A DNA stretch of 64,000 nt. It comes from Coremacera marginata (Eukaryota > Arthropoda > Insecta > Diptera > Sciomyzidae). The position numbers and the translations under genes were made by a program. This document shows, piece by piece, positions 44,801 to 55,502 of this stretch. The stretch spans positions 157,858,492 through 157,922,491 of the forward strand of contig OU612047.1 in the NCBI GenBank assembly GCA_914767935.1, in the 5' to 3' direction. Position 1 is the stretch's first letter, and each line of letters starts with the position of its first letter. The notes beneath the pieces were generated by a model. That model had not been told where the DNA came from and ran no database searches. It saw only the letters and a list, made by a program, of their open reading frames with translations.

Positions 44801-46730
44801 GGCAGAAGAAATGTTTGGGGTAAAAAAAAACAATAGATCCTGGAGATACATTTCATCCCTCTGAGGATTAATCCGGGGGTGCTATGAATTACTTATGTTA
44901 AATTTTTGGGAACCTGAAAACCCAGGACGCTCAAAATACCTGAAAATCCTCGAAAATATCCGGGTGCCAAAATCTGGCCTGTGTAACTTGAGCTAGCCGG
45001 GTAGAATTTAATTCAAGTAATGAGCAATTCTTTATTATTAAAAAAAAATTATTTTATTAATAAACAGTTGCTTATCGATTGGAGCTTCTTAACCCTTTCA
45101 CTTTTAACAATTTTTTTCTTTTGCAGATTTTCAAAATACTATACAGGTATAAGTTTTTTCAGCTTACTGATTACGAAATTACGATGTCCAGATATAGAAA
45201 TTCAGATAAGAAATAGAAATCAAAATGGCCACCATAAAATTCTAAAAACTTCCAAATGTTAGTTTTTCGAGCAAAATTTGTTACTCGGGGCTTTTCGTAG
45301 TTTCTGAATCCGAATTTGATCTCAAAATTAAGAGGACTGAACTTCCAAGATGGCTGATTCAATATGGCTTTACTATATAAAATGCTAATAAATGCCCAAA
45401 AGCTATTTATTTACCAGAAAATTATTTCTTGGGTTGTTGAAAAGTATCATGCAGTTGTGAATTACAGAAACAGTTATCATCTTAGGAACGTAACTTTTTT
45501 ATGACCATCAATATCATTATTCCTAAGGATTTTTTATTTCCTCTTTAGGGGCTAATAATGTAACACTTTAAGGGGGGAGGGGGGAGGGGGGAGGGCGATC
45601 GTGAGTTACGTTACAATAAAATGTATCCACTCAGTTCTCAAAATTTTATATTTTTTAAATTTAATTTTAAATATTGCTTTCATTTTATGTCCACAAAAAA
45701 ACACGGCTAATATAATGAATCACAAACCAAAAAAAGGCAGCTAAGACAATGTTTAAAAAATAACTCAAAATAAAGTTGAAAAATTTTAAGAATTATCAAA
45801 TTTTTTTGTTGACTAACCACTAAACTTCGTTTTTTTCGAGTTTAAATAAAAGCATTTATATAATAAATAAACTAAGCCCCCTGTTAACACCTTCAAATCT
45901 TCCTTATATCGTGATTTACCGATTGTAGATTTTGAATGAAACAATTCAATACCTGTGTAAAACAAAATTTTTGGAAAAATTCTAAAATAAATGGATATCG
46001 TATTTCTTTTTCGGTTTACTCAACACTAATGCTCTATTGCAGTTGTAAACTATGTCCACAATGAACACAGTACTGCTGCATTTGTCAGGTGAATGAATGA
46101 GATTTGTACGTCCTGCAATGAATGGTATTTCGGGTTGTTGAGTCTTTGGTCTTCACACGCTTACTCGCACCCATCCGAAGTTTTTGTGCTTCATTAGTCA
46201 AAAGCTGCAAACAATGCATATTAGTTGTGTTGTTGGCGTGGTAGCTGTTGTTGTTGCTGTTTATATTATACAACATGTTTTTCGTTTATTTATCATTATT
46301 TTGTGAATTTTAATGGTCTTCTATTGAAGCCCTTTTTTAATGTATGATGTTGTTCGTGTTGTTGTTGTTGTTGGCATTTCGTATTTTTTTTGGTTTTTGT
46401 TCAGCAGGTGTTAACAAAGCGTCTTTAATGGCGCTTTATTGTTGTCGTAGGCGTTTTGAGTGAATGTGTAATCAGGCAATGTTTTGTCAATATTATTAAA
46501 GGATTTTCTAGCTAGTATTGTTAATGTTAATGACATTTTATGAAATTATTTTGGGTGGGGCATTGACATTGGCATAATGCCAAAAATTTTTCAATTAGCG
46601 TACATTTTATGATGAGTTCGACACAATAAACAGTTTTATTACAGGACTTGTATTGATCAAATGATTGTTACAAATTAAGCTACACTAAATCACATTTTAT
46701 TAAAAACCATTAAGTAATCATATATAATAT
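44801..46730. other. Non-coding stretch
   Basis: No gene recognised. Includes a GGGGGGA triple run at 45571-45595 and TTG-type runs near 46243 and 46357. Confidence 0.5.
45571..45595 (+). repeat. GGGGGGA run
   Basis: Three AGGGGGG-type units plus GAGGG. On a single strand this has four G-tracts and could form a quadruplex. Confidence 0.85.
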
Positions 46731-48034
46731 TCTTTATATATAAAAAACTAGGCAGTGGGTGGACTGCCAACCGAAATGAAAATTAAAAGCTATAGAAAAC
46801 TAAATGCTTTGAAATAAAAGTGTTATTATTTTGCACTTTTTATTAAGTAGTGCTGTGTTTTCGATTATTGGAAATCGTCAAACCTAATGCTTCATTCAAA
46901 TATTCGGCAGAGTACCGAAACTAAAATACCCCTTCGCGGCCGTATTAAAATATATTCGAAGTTTCAAGCTACGACAGACACGATGAAATTCAGTTTTATA
47001 TATTTACGAAAGTTTTCCTACTTTGATGACGTCACTTTGTATGGGAGGTAGGCGTGGTTTTCAACCGATCGTAACAAATATAATAGAGATGTTTTATATT
47101 ATATAACAAAGCGCTTGTGCAAAATTTCAAGACTTTTCCTTAATATTTGTGGATTTTAAAGTGATTTTAGTTTAAAATAAAGCCACTTTGTAAGAGAATT
47201 AGGCGTAGTTTTCACCAAATTTAGCTCATTTTCGAACTTGATCTTCCTATTTTTGAAAAGAAACTTATATCTTGAATTGCATCGCGATAGCTTTTAAATT
47301 ACGGCTTTAATCGTGTCTACAGGCGGAATCACGGAAGTCGACTCAAGTGGTGATGCCTATCAAAAATATATATACTTTTCTATACCTGCCACGCCTCCTT
47401 ATTGACATTACAAACGAAATGACAAAGTTAACATACCCCTTACACAGTACGCGCTGGGTTATAAAAACACAGTAATAGTCTCTCGCATTACAAGAGATGT
47501 TTGCGATGTATAATAAAAATATGCGCAAAATATTCAGTGCATGGAAAACTCATAGCTGTGTAATTTTTTATTGCTTTATTCGCTACCTGCTGGTGTAAGT
47601 AAAGCAACGTCTTCTTATTCTCGTCGTTTCTCATTTGTGCATAAAACAAAGAGAGTGTAAGACCAGGTACCCAGCAGCAAATGAACGGAGTACTCCAATA
47701 TTTCATATATGAGTAACTTATGTTATTCATACATGAATTTCAATGTGAAGTTGTATATGGGAGAGGAAGCTCGACTACTTGTTTGCATACTTTGTAATTG
47801 AAAATGTAGCTTCTGTGCTTGACTAGCAAGCGGCCATTGTTTTCTAAAAGTAAATTGAAAGTGGATACGAACATGTGTACATTATCGCCTACGAATGTAG
47901 GCGAATGATGAAGTGTATTGCCCATTTGCCGTTGGGTATGAGTACAGTAGAAAAGCGATAGAGTAAACTTATTTATGCTATAGCAAGCGAATATATTGAA
48001 ATAGGCGAAAAAGCATACTCATGCAGGGCTCTAG
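46731..48034 (+). mobile_element. Helitron-like repeat, copy 2
   Basis: It begins TCTTTATATATAAAAAACTA, much like the TC plus TATATATAAAA start of many insect helitrons. A near palindrome GGCAGTGGGTGGACTGCC follows. The end is AAAGCATACTCATGCAGGG then CTCTAG at 48034, before T. It shares both ends with copy 1 (32125-33318) but has a different middle, as helitrons with exchanged interiors do. Non-coding; length 1.3 kb. No target duplication is expected for this class. Confidence 0.55.
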
Positions 48035-48129
48035 TTCGAACTATATTTAATGAAGTTAAGTGTTGTAATAATACTGTTAAGGAGACAATAAAGAGAAAAA
48101 AAGTAAAAAAACGAGAATATTATATGGAA

Positions 48130-48287
48130 TATTATATTAATTTCTGAATAAAAAACATTGGTTTATTGAAATGTCTCCGTTATTGACCAAACATAATAAT
48201 GCTCAAATGGCCGTATCGACCTTCCATGACATTCTGGCATAATTCTGGATCAATTGCTGCAATGGCCAGTTCAATTTCCTTATTCAA
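48130..48287 (-). pseudogene. C-terminal part of a split rosa-type transposase relic
   Basis: On the minus strand the stretch reads NLNKEIELAIAAIDPELCQN followed by VMEGRYGHLSIIMF. It corresponds to the C-terminus of the transposase at 14966-16051 (LEANIRGVIADIRPHMLEKV... GSHMPEIIF), with an internal loss between VME and GHL. It is the continuation of the fragment at 50055-50205; the LINE between them was inserted later. Confidence 0.6.
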
Positions 48288-50050
48288 ATTTTTTTTTTTT
48301 AGACTAAACCAACAGTCAGGTGATGCCCCCTATAAATGCGAAAGCATTGTGTTGATTTGGAAGAAGGGTGATAGTTAGTTAGAGGGTGGAAAGATAGAGT
48401 AGTGTCGGTGAAGATATGATTTAAATTTACACGGATTGAAACTGCCGGGAGATTGTTCCACAATTTTACTGAGCGGCTGAAGAACGAATTATCTCGGCAA
48501 TGCGATGTTCTGTTGGACAAAGAGGCAATGGCAAAAGAATGGGCTTGAAGAGCTGCCCGATTGGACCTAGGAAACACACGGGCCGGTTGCGTCCTGCCAT
48601 GAATCTCCCTTGAACACTTACCATGGTAGTGCCTGTACAGAAGGCTTAGGCAACCAACAATGCGACGATGCTCAAGAGAGTTGAGAGAAGATGAAATATT
48701 TTCCGGTCCAGAAGCTCCAAATATGATCTTGAAGTCCCTGCCCAAATGTGCGAATTGTACTCCATTTTAGGTCTAATATATGAGGTATAGATCACGCGAA
48801 GTTCAGATGAAGTGAAGTATTTCTTGCACCGTTTTAAAAAGTCTTGGCACTTGGCCGCTTCTTTCGACACATCGAAAATGTGATAATTCCAACGGAGATC
48901 TGATTATATCGATATGCCTAGAACGTCTAGAGCATGTGACTCCACAAGATCTGCATCGTTCATATTCAGGGATGCTAAGGGACAGTTCATTCGTTTGTGG
49001 CTTAACAGACAACACTGGGTCTTGCTAGCATTAAATTCTACTCTATTAGCAAGACCCCACTCGGAGATTTTTTAAAGTCATTATTAAGTGAGTCATTCAT
49101 AATATGCCTTTTTCTCTCAATCTTCAAAGAGTCAGGGCGTTTTTTGAAGAAATATGAATGACAAATGCTGCTGTCGTTGATAAAAACCAAGAACAAAGTT
49201 GGTGACAGGACTGAACCCTGCGGAACTCCTGCGTTGATGGCGTGCTCATTTGACGAAATTCCGTCGACAACAACATGGATACTTCGGACCTTAAGAAAAC
49301 ACGTGATCCAGCGAGCAAAATTACCACCGACACCATAAGCAATTAGTTTCGACACGAGTGCTTTATGCCACACTCAGTCAAACGCCTTTGAAATATCTAG
49401 AGCAACAACCCTGCCCTCACCAAATAAGTGAACATATTGGCTCCATTTCTCGGTGAGGAAAGCCATCAGGTCACCGGTAGAGCGGGCCCTACGAAAACCA
49501 TACTGGCGATCACTAAGCAATTCGTTGTGCTCCAGATAGTACATTAGGTTGAAGTTAAATATGCTCTCCATAACTTTGGCGAGCGTAGAGCATATCGCTA
49601 AGGGCCGATAGTTTGCAGGGTTCGTGGCATCACCCTTTTTTGGTATTGGCTGGACATTTGCGACTTTCTAACAACATGGAAATACTACTGTCCTGTAGGA
49701 GATGTTGAAAAGGTTGTGCAAAGGCCGAGCCAGTGTAGAAGCAAACGCTTTAAGCACAATTGGTGGTATGCCATCAGGACCAGAAGCTTTGCTTATGTTG
49801 AGATTTTTGAGGACTCTCTTTACTGCTCTCGTTCGAAAATATATTTCTTGCATTGAAGAAGAAACATTTTCAACATAGGGCAGTGGCTGATTGCTATCCG
49901 AGATTGTGGAACTTTGTGCAGGCAGTCCTGCCAAAAGGTTCGCTTTATCAACCGAGTCAGTGAAGATTTGGTCATCTGTTAAAAGAGTTGGAATCGACGA
50001 AGACGTTTGATTTTTAACTCTTTTAACGAATGACCAAAAGTTTTTGGTTA
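48288..50050 (-). mobile_element. jockey/CR1-like LINE, 5' truncated, inside a transposase relic
   Basis: Poly(A) tail of 13 (T-run 48288-48300) at its 3' end. Minus-strand order: KNFWSFVKRVKNQTSSSIPT (about 50040), SKASGPDGIPPIVLKAFAST (about 49770), LLSDRQYGFRRARSTGDLMA, VVALDISKAFD|VWHKALVSKL, GVPQGSVLSPTLFLVFIND (about 49180), EFNASKTQCCLLSHKRM, SYIRPKMEYNSHIWAGTSRS, then HYHGKCSREI and FFSRSVKLWNNLP. The word TAAGGAA lies at both borders and may be the target duplication. Third LINE type in the window; clade not certain. Confidence 0.75.
48299..49934 (-). pseudogene. LINE RT and C-terminal remnants
   Basis: Seven short frames together cover RT and the C-terminus. A stop or shift interrupts at DISKAFD (49374), and after FIND (49190) the text SSICHSYFFKKRPDS follows directly. 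In relatives FIND is followed about 15 residues later by F/YADD before such text, so a small deletion has removed the catalytic Asp pair. The copy cannot be functional. Confidence 0.7.
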
Positions 50051-50054
50051 TTCC

Positions 50055-50205
50055 TTAGTTACCTTTAAGGAAACCCAAAGAAAGAAGTCCAACGGCGTCA
50101 AATTGCATGATCCCGGTGGCCAATTGGCATCATCTTGGCACTATGTAATTTTCCCTTCGAACTTTGTTTTCAATAAGTGTAATTGAACTTTATCATTAGT
50201 AAACC
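50055..50205 (-). pseudogene. Central part of a split rosa-type transposase relic
   Basis: Minus-strand reading TNDKVQLHLLKTKFEGKIT, a stop, then DANWPPGSCNLTPLDFFLWV. This matches the third-Asp region of DD41D transposases (here at 14966-16051: VNWPPRSCDLTPLDYFLWGY). The last Asp is kept and the nearby CD is CN. The frame then meets the LINE border at about 50050 and resumes beyond it at 48287. Confidence 0.65.
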
Positions 50206-52270
50206 CCATGCTTGCTGTTTATAAACTTGTCTACGTTTGTCACTTTTGGGGAACCCTTTATAATAATAATAAAAAAAAAAACAAAAAAAAAGTTATACAA
50301 TAAAATAGTTTTCTTAATCACTTCGAGGTATAACCTTAGAATTCAGTGATTCCGTTGACCATTTTTTCAAGGGTTCAAAAATTTTGCGCTTAACTTGGTT
50401 TTCATTTGAGAAAAACAAGTTTTTAATCAAGGGTTGCAAGACGACTTGAAGGGATTCTGGAGTAACTGAGCTTACCTTAGCCTAAGAAAAAAACTGCTTA
50501 AAGATTTAAGTGAATATGAAAAATAAATCTTATATACAAAAAATATAAATAAAAAATATTTAAAACAAGTTATAATTAGAGGTTATACTAAAATCTTAAT
50601 GATTTTATATGATTCCACAAAATTTGTTTTTAAATCCCTTTTTATTTAGAATTTATATTTAGAAATATTTTTAAAATTTTTTATTAAAGCCTATTATAAA
50701 CATAAAGGTTATCTCTAAAGGTATTTTTTTTTTTTTTGATGTCAAAATTTTATTTTATTTAGCTTTATATTTCTTATAGAGATAAAATTCCTTTTTTGTT
50801 CCATTTTTACACCAGCCTCAGGCTGACTGATAATATTTTAAAGATTTCAATTTTCATTTTGTTTTCTTTTTTTTTTTTGTTATAAAATAAAAATCAAATA
50901 TTCTCATTTCACACTAAAGTGGCTCAATTAAATCGTGTGAATTTTATGCATTTATGCCTAAAAATTCATTTCATTGACTTTTGTTTGAAATATTTTGCAA
51001 TTATTATTATGCTGTGTGTAAATATAATAAATTTCATATTTTATAAATGCCAAAACATGCAAACGATATCGTTGTATAAGTTAAATTCAGGCCTACTCCC
51101 TTGGGTCCTACCGGTATGTATGGCTTTTTACTCTTCTGCTCATAACCATGTTTACAGCAAAAATTGCATATAAATAGAAATAAATATAACAGTTCTATAT
51201 TTTATGATATTACCAGTTGCAATAACTTAAATTTTGTTCAACAAATACAGGCATTAAAATTAAAAAAAAAAAAAAGAAAATAAGTCAAATAAAAAGGAAA
51301 AACTCAAAAAAAAAGAACATTTCAAATTGTGAATTCATATATTTTGCAGCAGATAAATAATAAATTATGTTATATCAATGGGAAAAAATAACAAATTCTG
51401 TGTAAATAAATGAAATAGATTGCTAAATGAAAAGCAATCCAGTTTGGATGCATATTAAATAAACAAAAATATGTTGCTTAAAGCAACAAAAATTTAGTTA
51501 ACATTATTAAAATTTAGTCAAAAAGCTGCGAGCTACTGGCACACTAATTGAGCATTTCTAGGAATTCATTACAAAGCGATAAGCAAATATCAAACTTTTT
51601 TAAAGCTGCAATGTTTAGTTTTTGCTGTCACTTTAAAAAGAGTACTATGACTTGAAAACGAAATGTGCAGATAAGTAAAGTAACTAAAAAAATAGGAACA
51701 TGATCAATATTGCCTCATCAAAATAAGCCTAAAAATGTTAATTTGGTCACCAAGAAATAAAAATTAACTACATGAAACCCTAAAAAAATACCTTTGAAAT
51801 TATAGAAAAAAAAAAATTAATCAATGTCTAATATATATGTATATCTAATGTAAAAATTTAAAAACTAATAAATTTAAGTAAACACGAAAGCCACAAAAGC
51901 TTTTCGTTTTATTTCTTTTCATAGGATTTCTTATAATTAGGAATTGAACTGTTTAAACATTAATTTATGAGTTATGAAAAAGAGAACCATCTGTTACTCA
52001 AACTGATAAAGACATAGAGGAAAAATAGAAATTCTACAGAGCTTTCTCTCAATTGACTTTTTTTATTGACAGTCAAATAATTTTTAAGTCTCTCTTTTAT
52101 GGCAGAATTATAAGGTAGGCTCAAGTTTCAGTAAAAACAAGGCTGTATGTCAAAATTGGCTGGTCGAATTTAATTTTTTTTATTGTTGTTGTTGCCTTTA
52201 TCATTTTATATTTAGCGTTCTCACGCTTTGTTGTTGCAAAACTTGTTGTTTGAGTAGACATTTAAATGTG
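50206..52270. other. Non-coding stretch
   Basis: Strongly AT-rich with many A- and T-runs; an 84-residue frame at 50919-51173 has no recognisable features. Nothing supported. Confidence 0.5.
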
Positions 52271-52274
52271 AGCT

Positions 52275-53770
52275 TACCTTATAATTGTATCTAAGTGGTG
52301 CCTACAATCGTAAGACGGTTTTCGCCTAGTGTAAAAAATTGCTCCAGCCATTTCTGTTTTGCGCTTGCTGGCGCCAGATGGAAGCCCCACGTTTCGTCAG
52401 GTTGTCCTCTACTTGGTTCTTCCAACGGAGATGCGGTCGTCCTCTTCTGCATCTTCTGGAGAAAACGCTGTAGCGTCGTCTTCCATCCGCTCAACATGAC
52501 TTAGCCAGCGAAGCCGCTCGATTTTTTATTTTTATTTACTATGTCGGTGTCAGTGTCGGCGTATAGCTCATCGTTCCATCGTATTCGGTACTCGCCATTG
52601 ACGCAAATTGGTCCGTAGATTTTACGAAGGATTTTTCTCTCGAACGTTCCCAAACTCTTTTCATCAGAGCTGCTCAACGTACAGGTTTGTGCTATATAAC
52701 ATTAGTGACTTATGGAGCATGACTTTTTTTCGTCGAGGGAGAGTTCTGCTTCTCAATTGCCTACTGAGCCCAAAGTTATCCTTTGTTTTATCTCACTACT
52801 GATATCGTTGGTGGAGTTAATGCTGGATCCGAGGTAAACGAAGTTCTTCACAACCTCGAAGCAGGTGTTGTCAACAGTGACGTGGGTGCCAATACGCTGG
52901 GATTGTTCGTTTGTTGACATCAGATATTTCGTCTTATCTGCTTTCACTGCAAGATACATGCGATGCGACACTTTTTCTAATTTGGAGAATGCTGCACTGA
53001 CTTCGCGTGTATTACGGCCAATGATATCAATATCAGCATACGTTAGCAGCATAACACTCTTGTAGAATATGGTGCCGCTTTGTCTCAGATCAGCCGCTCG
53101 AATAATCTTCTCCATAATTAGATTAAGAAAGTCGCACGTTAAAGAATCACCTTGCCTGAAACCTCGTTTGGTAACAAATGGTGGGGAGAGGTCCTTCCCG
53201 ATTTTAACTGTGCTGCTGGTGTTGCTCAGTGTCATCCTGCATGGACGGATTAATTTTGCAGGTATACCAAATTCAGACAAGGTGGAGTATAGGTGATTCC
53301 TTATTGGACTGTCGAAGGCGGCTTTGTAATCGACAAAAAGATGGTGGGTGTCGATTTGTTTTTCTAGGGACTTTTCCAAAATTTGACGTAGCGTTAATAT
53401 CTGGTCGGTGGTAGTTTTTCCAGGTCTGAAGCCACACCGATAAGGCCCAATTAGTTGGTTTACGATGGGCTTCAGTCTTTCACATAATACGCTCGACAGG
53501 ACCTTATATGCGATATTTAGAAGACTTATCCCACTGTAGTTGGCACAAATAGTGGAATCGCCTTTCTTGTGGATTGGGCAGAGTACACTGAGGTTCCAAT
53601 CATTTGGAATGCATTCTTCCAACCATATTCTGCACAGAAGCTTGTGAATGCATTTAAATAGAGCTTCGCCTCCGTTCTTAAACAGCTCAGCGGGTAAACC
53701 ATCGGATCCCGCAGCTTTGTTGTTCTTAAGCCGTGTTATGGCTGTCAAGTGATCTCTACATACCCGAGAA
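52275..53770 (-). mobile_element. RTE-clade LINE, decayed copy
   Basis: A 5'-truncated RTE-type element on the minus strand. The RT frame (52753-53748) is followed by a broken C-terminal part down to about 52291. It ends within a few bases of the stop, as is usual for the very short 3' UTR of RTE elements. It is the same family type as 55503-57116 and about 60-65% alike at protein level by eye, so an older or different subfamily. 5' border near 53770. Confidence 0.8.
52291..53748 (-). pseudogene. RTE reverse transcriptase (broken)
   Basis: 331 open residues: RLKNNKAAGSDGLPAELFKN, WNLSVLCPIHKKGDSTICAN, YRCGFRPGKTTTDQILTLRQ, HHLFVDYKAAFDSP, RGFRQGDSLTCDFLNLIMEK and LLTYADIDIIGR. The last should be YADDIDI: one Asp codon is missing from the active site, without a frame change. 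After NSTNDISSEIKQRI the frame is lost, and the C-terminus is in pieces (SGWKTTLQRFLQKMQKRTTA; PASAKQKWLEQFFTLGENRL). Confidence 0.8.
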
Positions 53771-53913
53771 AAAATAAAAGTTTTTTTTTAGCTAAAGCTG
53801 AATAGTGGTCAAACAGCTGTCGAGCATAACCTAAAATTAAACATTTTTTTGCTGTGATAAAATGTACCTTTTTTAGCCAAAAAAAAAACCGTTCAGAAGT
53901 AATTTTTAAACAA

Positions 53914-54379
53914 AGGGTGCCCACAAAGTCACTGACATTTTAATTTTGCAATAAAATGCATTGTTTTATTGACACATTTATGCATTCTTATTTAATTATA
54001 AAGTAGAATAGAGAGTATATTATAAATAGAGTAGAGAGGTTATTAATAAAGCAACTAAATATTCAGGCATAATAGCCATGGCCACTTGGATTTACGGTTT
54101 CAGCACAGGTACGGATATGACCACACCTTTTCGAAGCTTGAACCGAGCCAGTGGACTCAAATTTATTGATTAAATTGACCACAGCAACGACAAATGGTGC
54201 GTTGTGATGATCAAGAAGTATGCAAGTTTTGTAAACAGTCTCCGCAAAATTTTCACTATTTTTGTAGTCAATTTTCACAATTTGAACGCGTTGTTGTCAG
54301 CTGTCATAGATTTAGTACTTTACGATTGTCACAAAAAAGTGGTGCCCAATTCAAAATGTCTTTACTTTTGGGACACCCT
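53914..54379 (-). mobile_element. mariner-type deletion derivative with transposase N-terminus
   Basis: The tips are AGGGTGCCCACAAAGTCACT at 53914 and, read inwards from 54379, AGGGTGTCCCAAAAGTAAAG, both continuing with GACATTTT. The 466-bp element holds a 71-residue minus-strand frame at 54063-54278, HHNAPFVVAVVNLINKFEST then GSVQASKRCGHIRTCAE. This looks like the N-terminal DNA-binding region of rosa/DUF4817-type transposases (compare RHNRPSEQLIRLTIDRF at 15932). Catalytic domain absent. No clean TA duplication is seen. Confidence 0.6.
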
Positions 54380-55132
54380 CTATTTTTGGCTGTACAAAAA
54401 TTGAACAGAGGCCCTACAGAGGCCGATTATTTGAAATAATCGCGTCCTTACAAAGAGCGAGATTATTTCCTTACAAAGAGTCCTTACAAAGGTTTGAGAA
54501 AAGTGTTTGGTTTTAAAATTGTACAAAAATTACATTTTAGAACTTCAATTAAAGTTATAATGAAATATTATTTTGATAATGTTTGTGTAATTTTTATTAA
54601 AAGGAGATGATTCCTTTGACTGTCAAATTTTTGTACACATCTTCTTTCTCTATAAAATAAAACAAAAGTTTTTTGTCTCATTGTTTTGTATGGAGTTTCT
54701 TAAAAAATTAAATAGTTTTTTGCTTCTCTTAAAAGATTAATAATGTTGAGTTGTGACTGTTTTGCTTTTAGTGTGCGATATATTCTTTTTAATTTATTTT
54801 TGTACAATCTTTTTACGATGAATTTTGAGAAGGGAAATTTTGTGAGAAGGACAATTTCGTAGAGCACAATTTTGTCAAAGAAATAAAAGATATCAGGACA
54901 ATTTTGACTCCAACCCTTATTTAGCAAAAAGGACCTTAAGGAGAATCAAGAACACTTTATGTAATTTATTCCGATTAAAACGTTTTTAAAAGTTCCTCGA
55001 ATGTTGTGATCCAAAACGGTGGAATTTAAATTTCAATCTAGTCTATTGTGCAATCAAAACCTGTGACATACTGGATTTTATTGACAGATGTTTTTCCTCC
55101 AAAATACTATACATGTTATCATGGACTTAAAC
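54380..55132. other. Non-coding stretch
   Basis: AT-rich; CCTTACAAAGAG is repeated near 54448-54488. No gene. Confidence 0.5.
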
Positions 55133-55502
55133 AGTAGTTACACGATTTCCAGTTATGTGGGAAAATCCCATTCGTGGTAATTTTTAATTGCCATTGGAAA
55201 TTTTTTTTTTGGGAATTCCATGGTAGTTTTTAATTAGCGTGGGAATTTAGTTTGGTATTTTTTAATTGCCGTGGAAATTTGGGAATTTTTTTTTCAAATG
55301 ATTTTTTTCACATATATTAAGCAAAAATTTCATATGAAATCATTTCCATTATACGCATTAAACGCTCTGTTTACACCACGATTTTATGTCGTAAGTTACC
55401 ATAGTAAAATTTCTTAAATTTTTGGTAATAAGTAAATATTTTGCATTCTTTAAATATATCGCTCTTATGCTATGAACATCATAAATACCGCGTTCATCGA
55501 AT

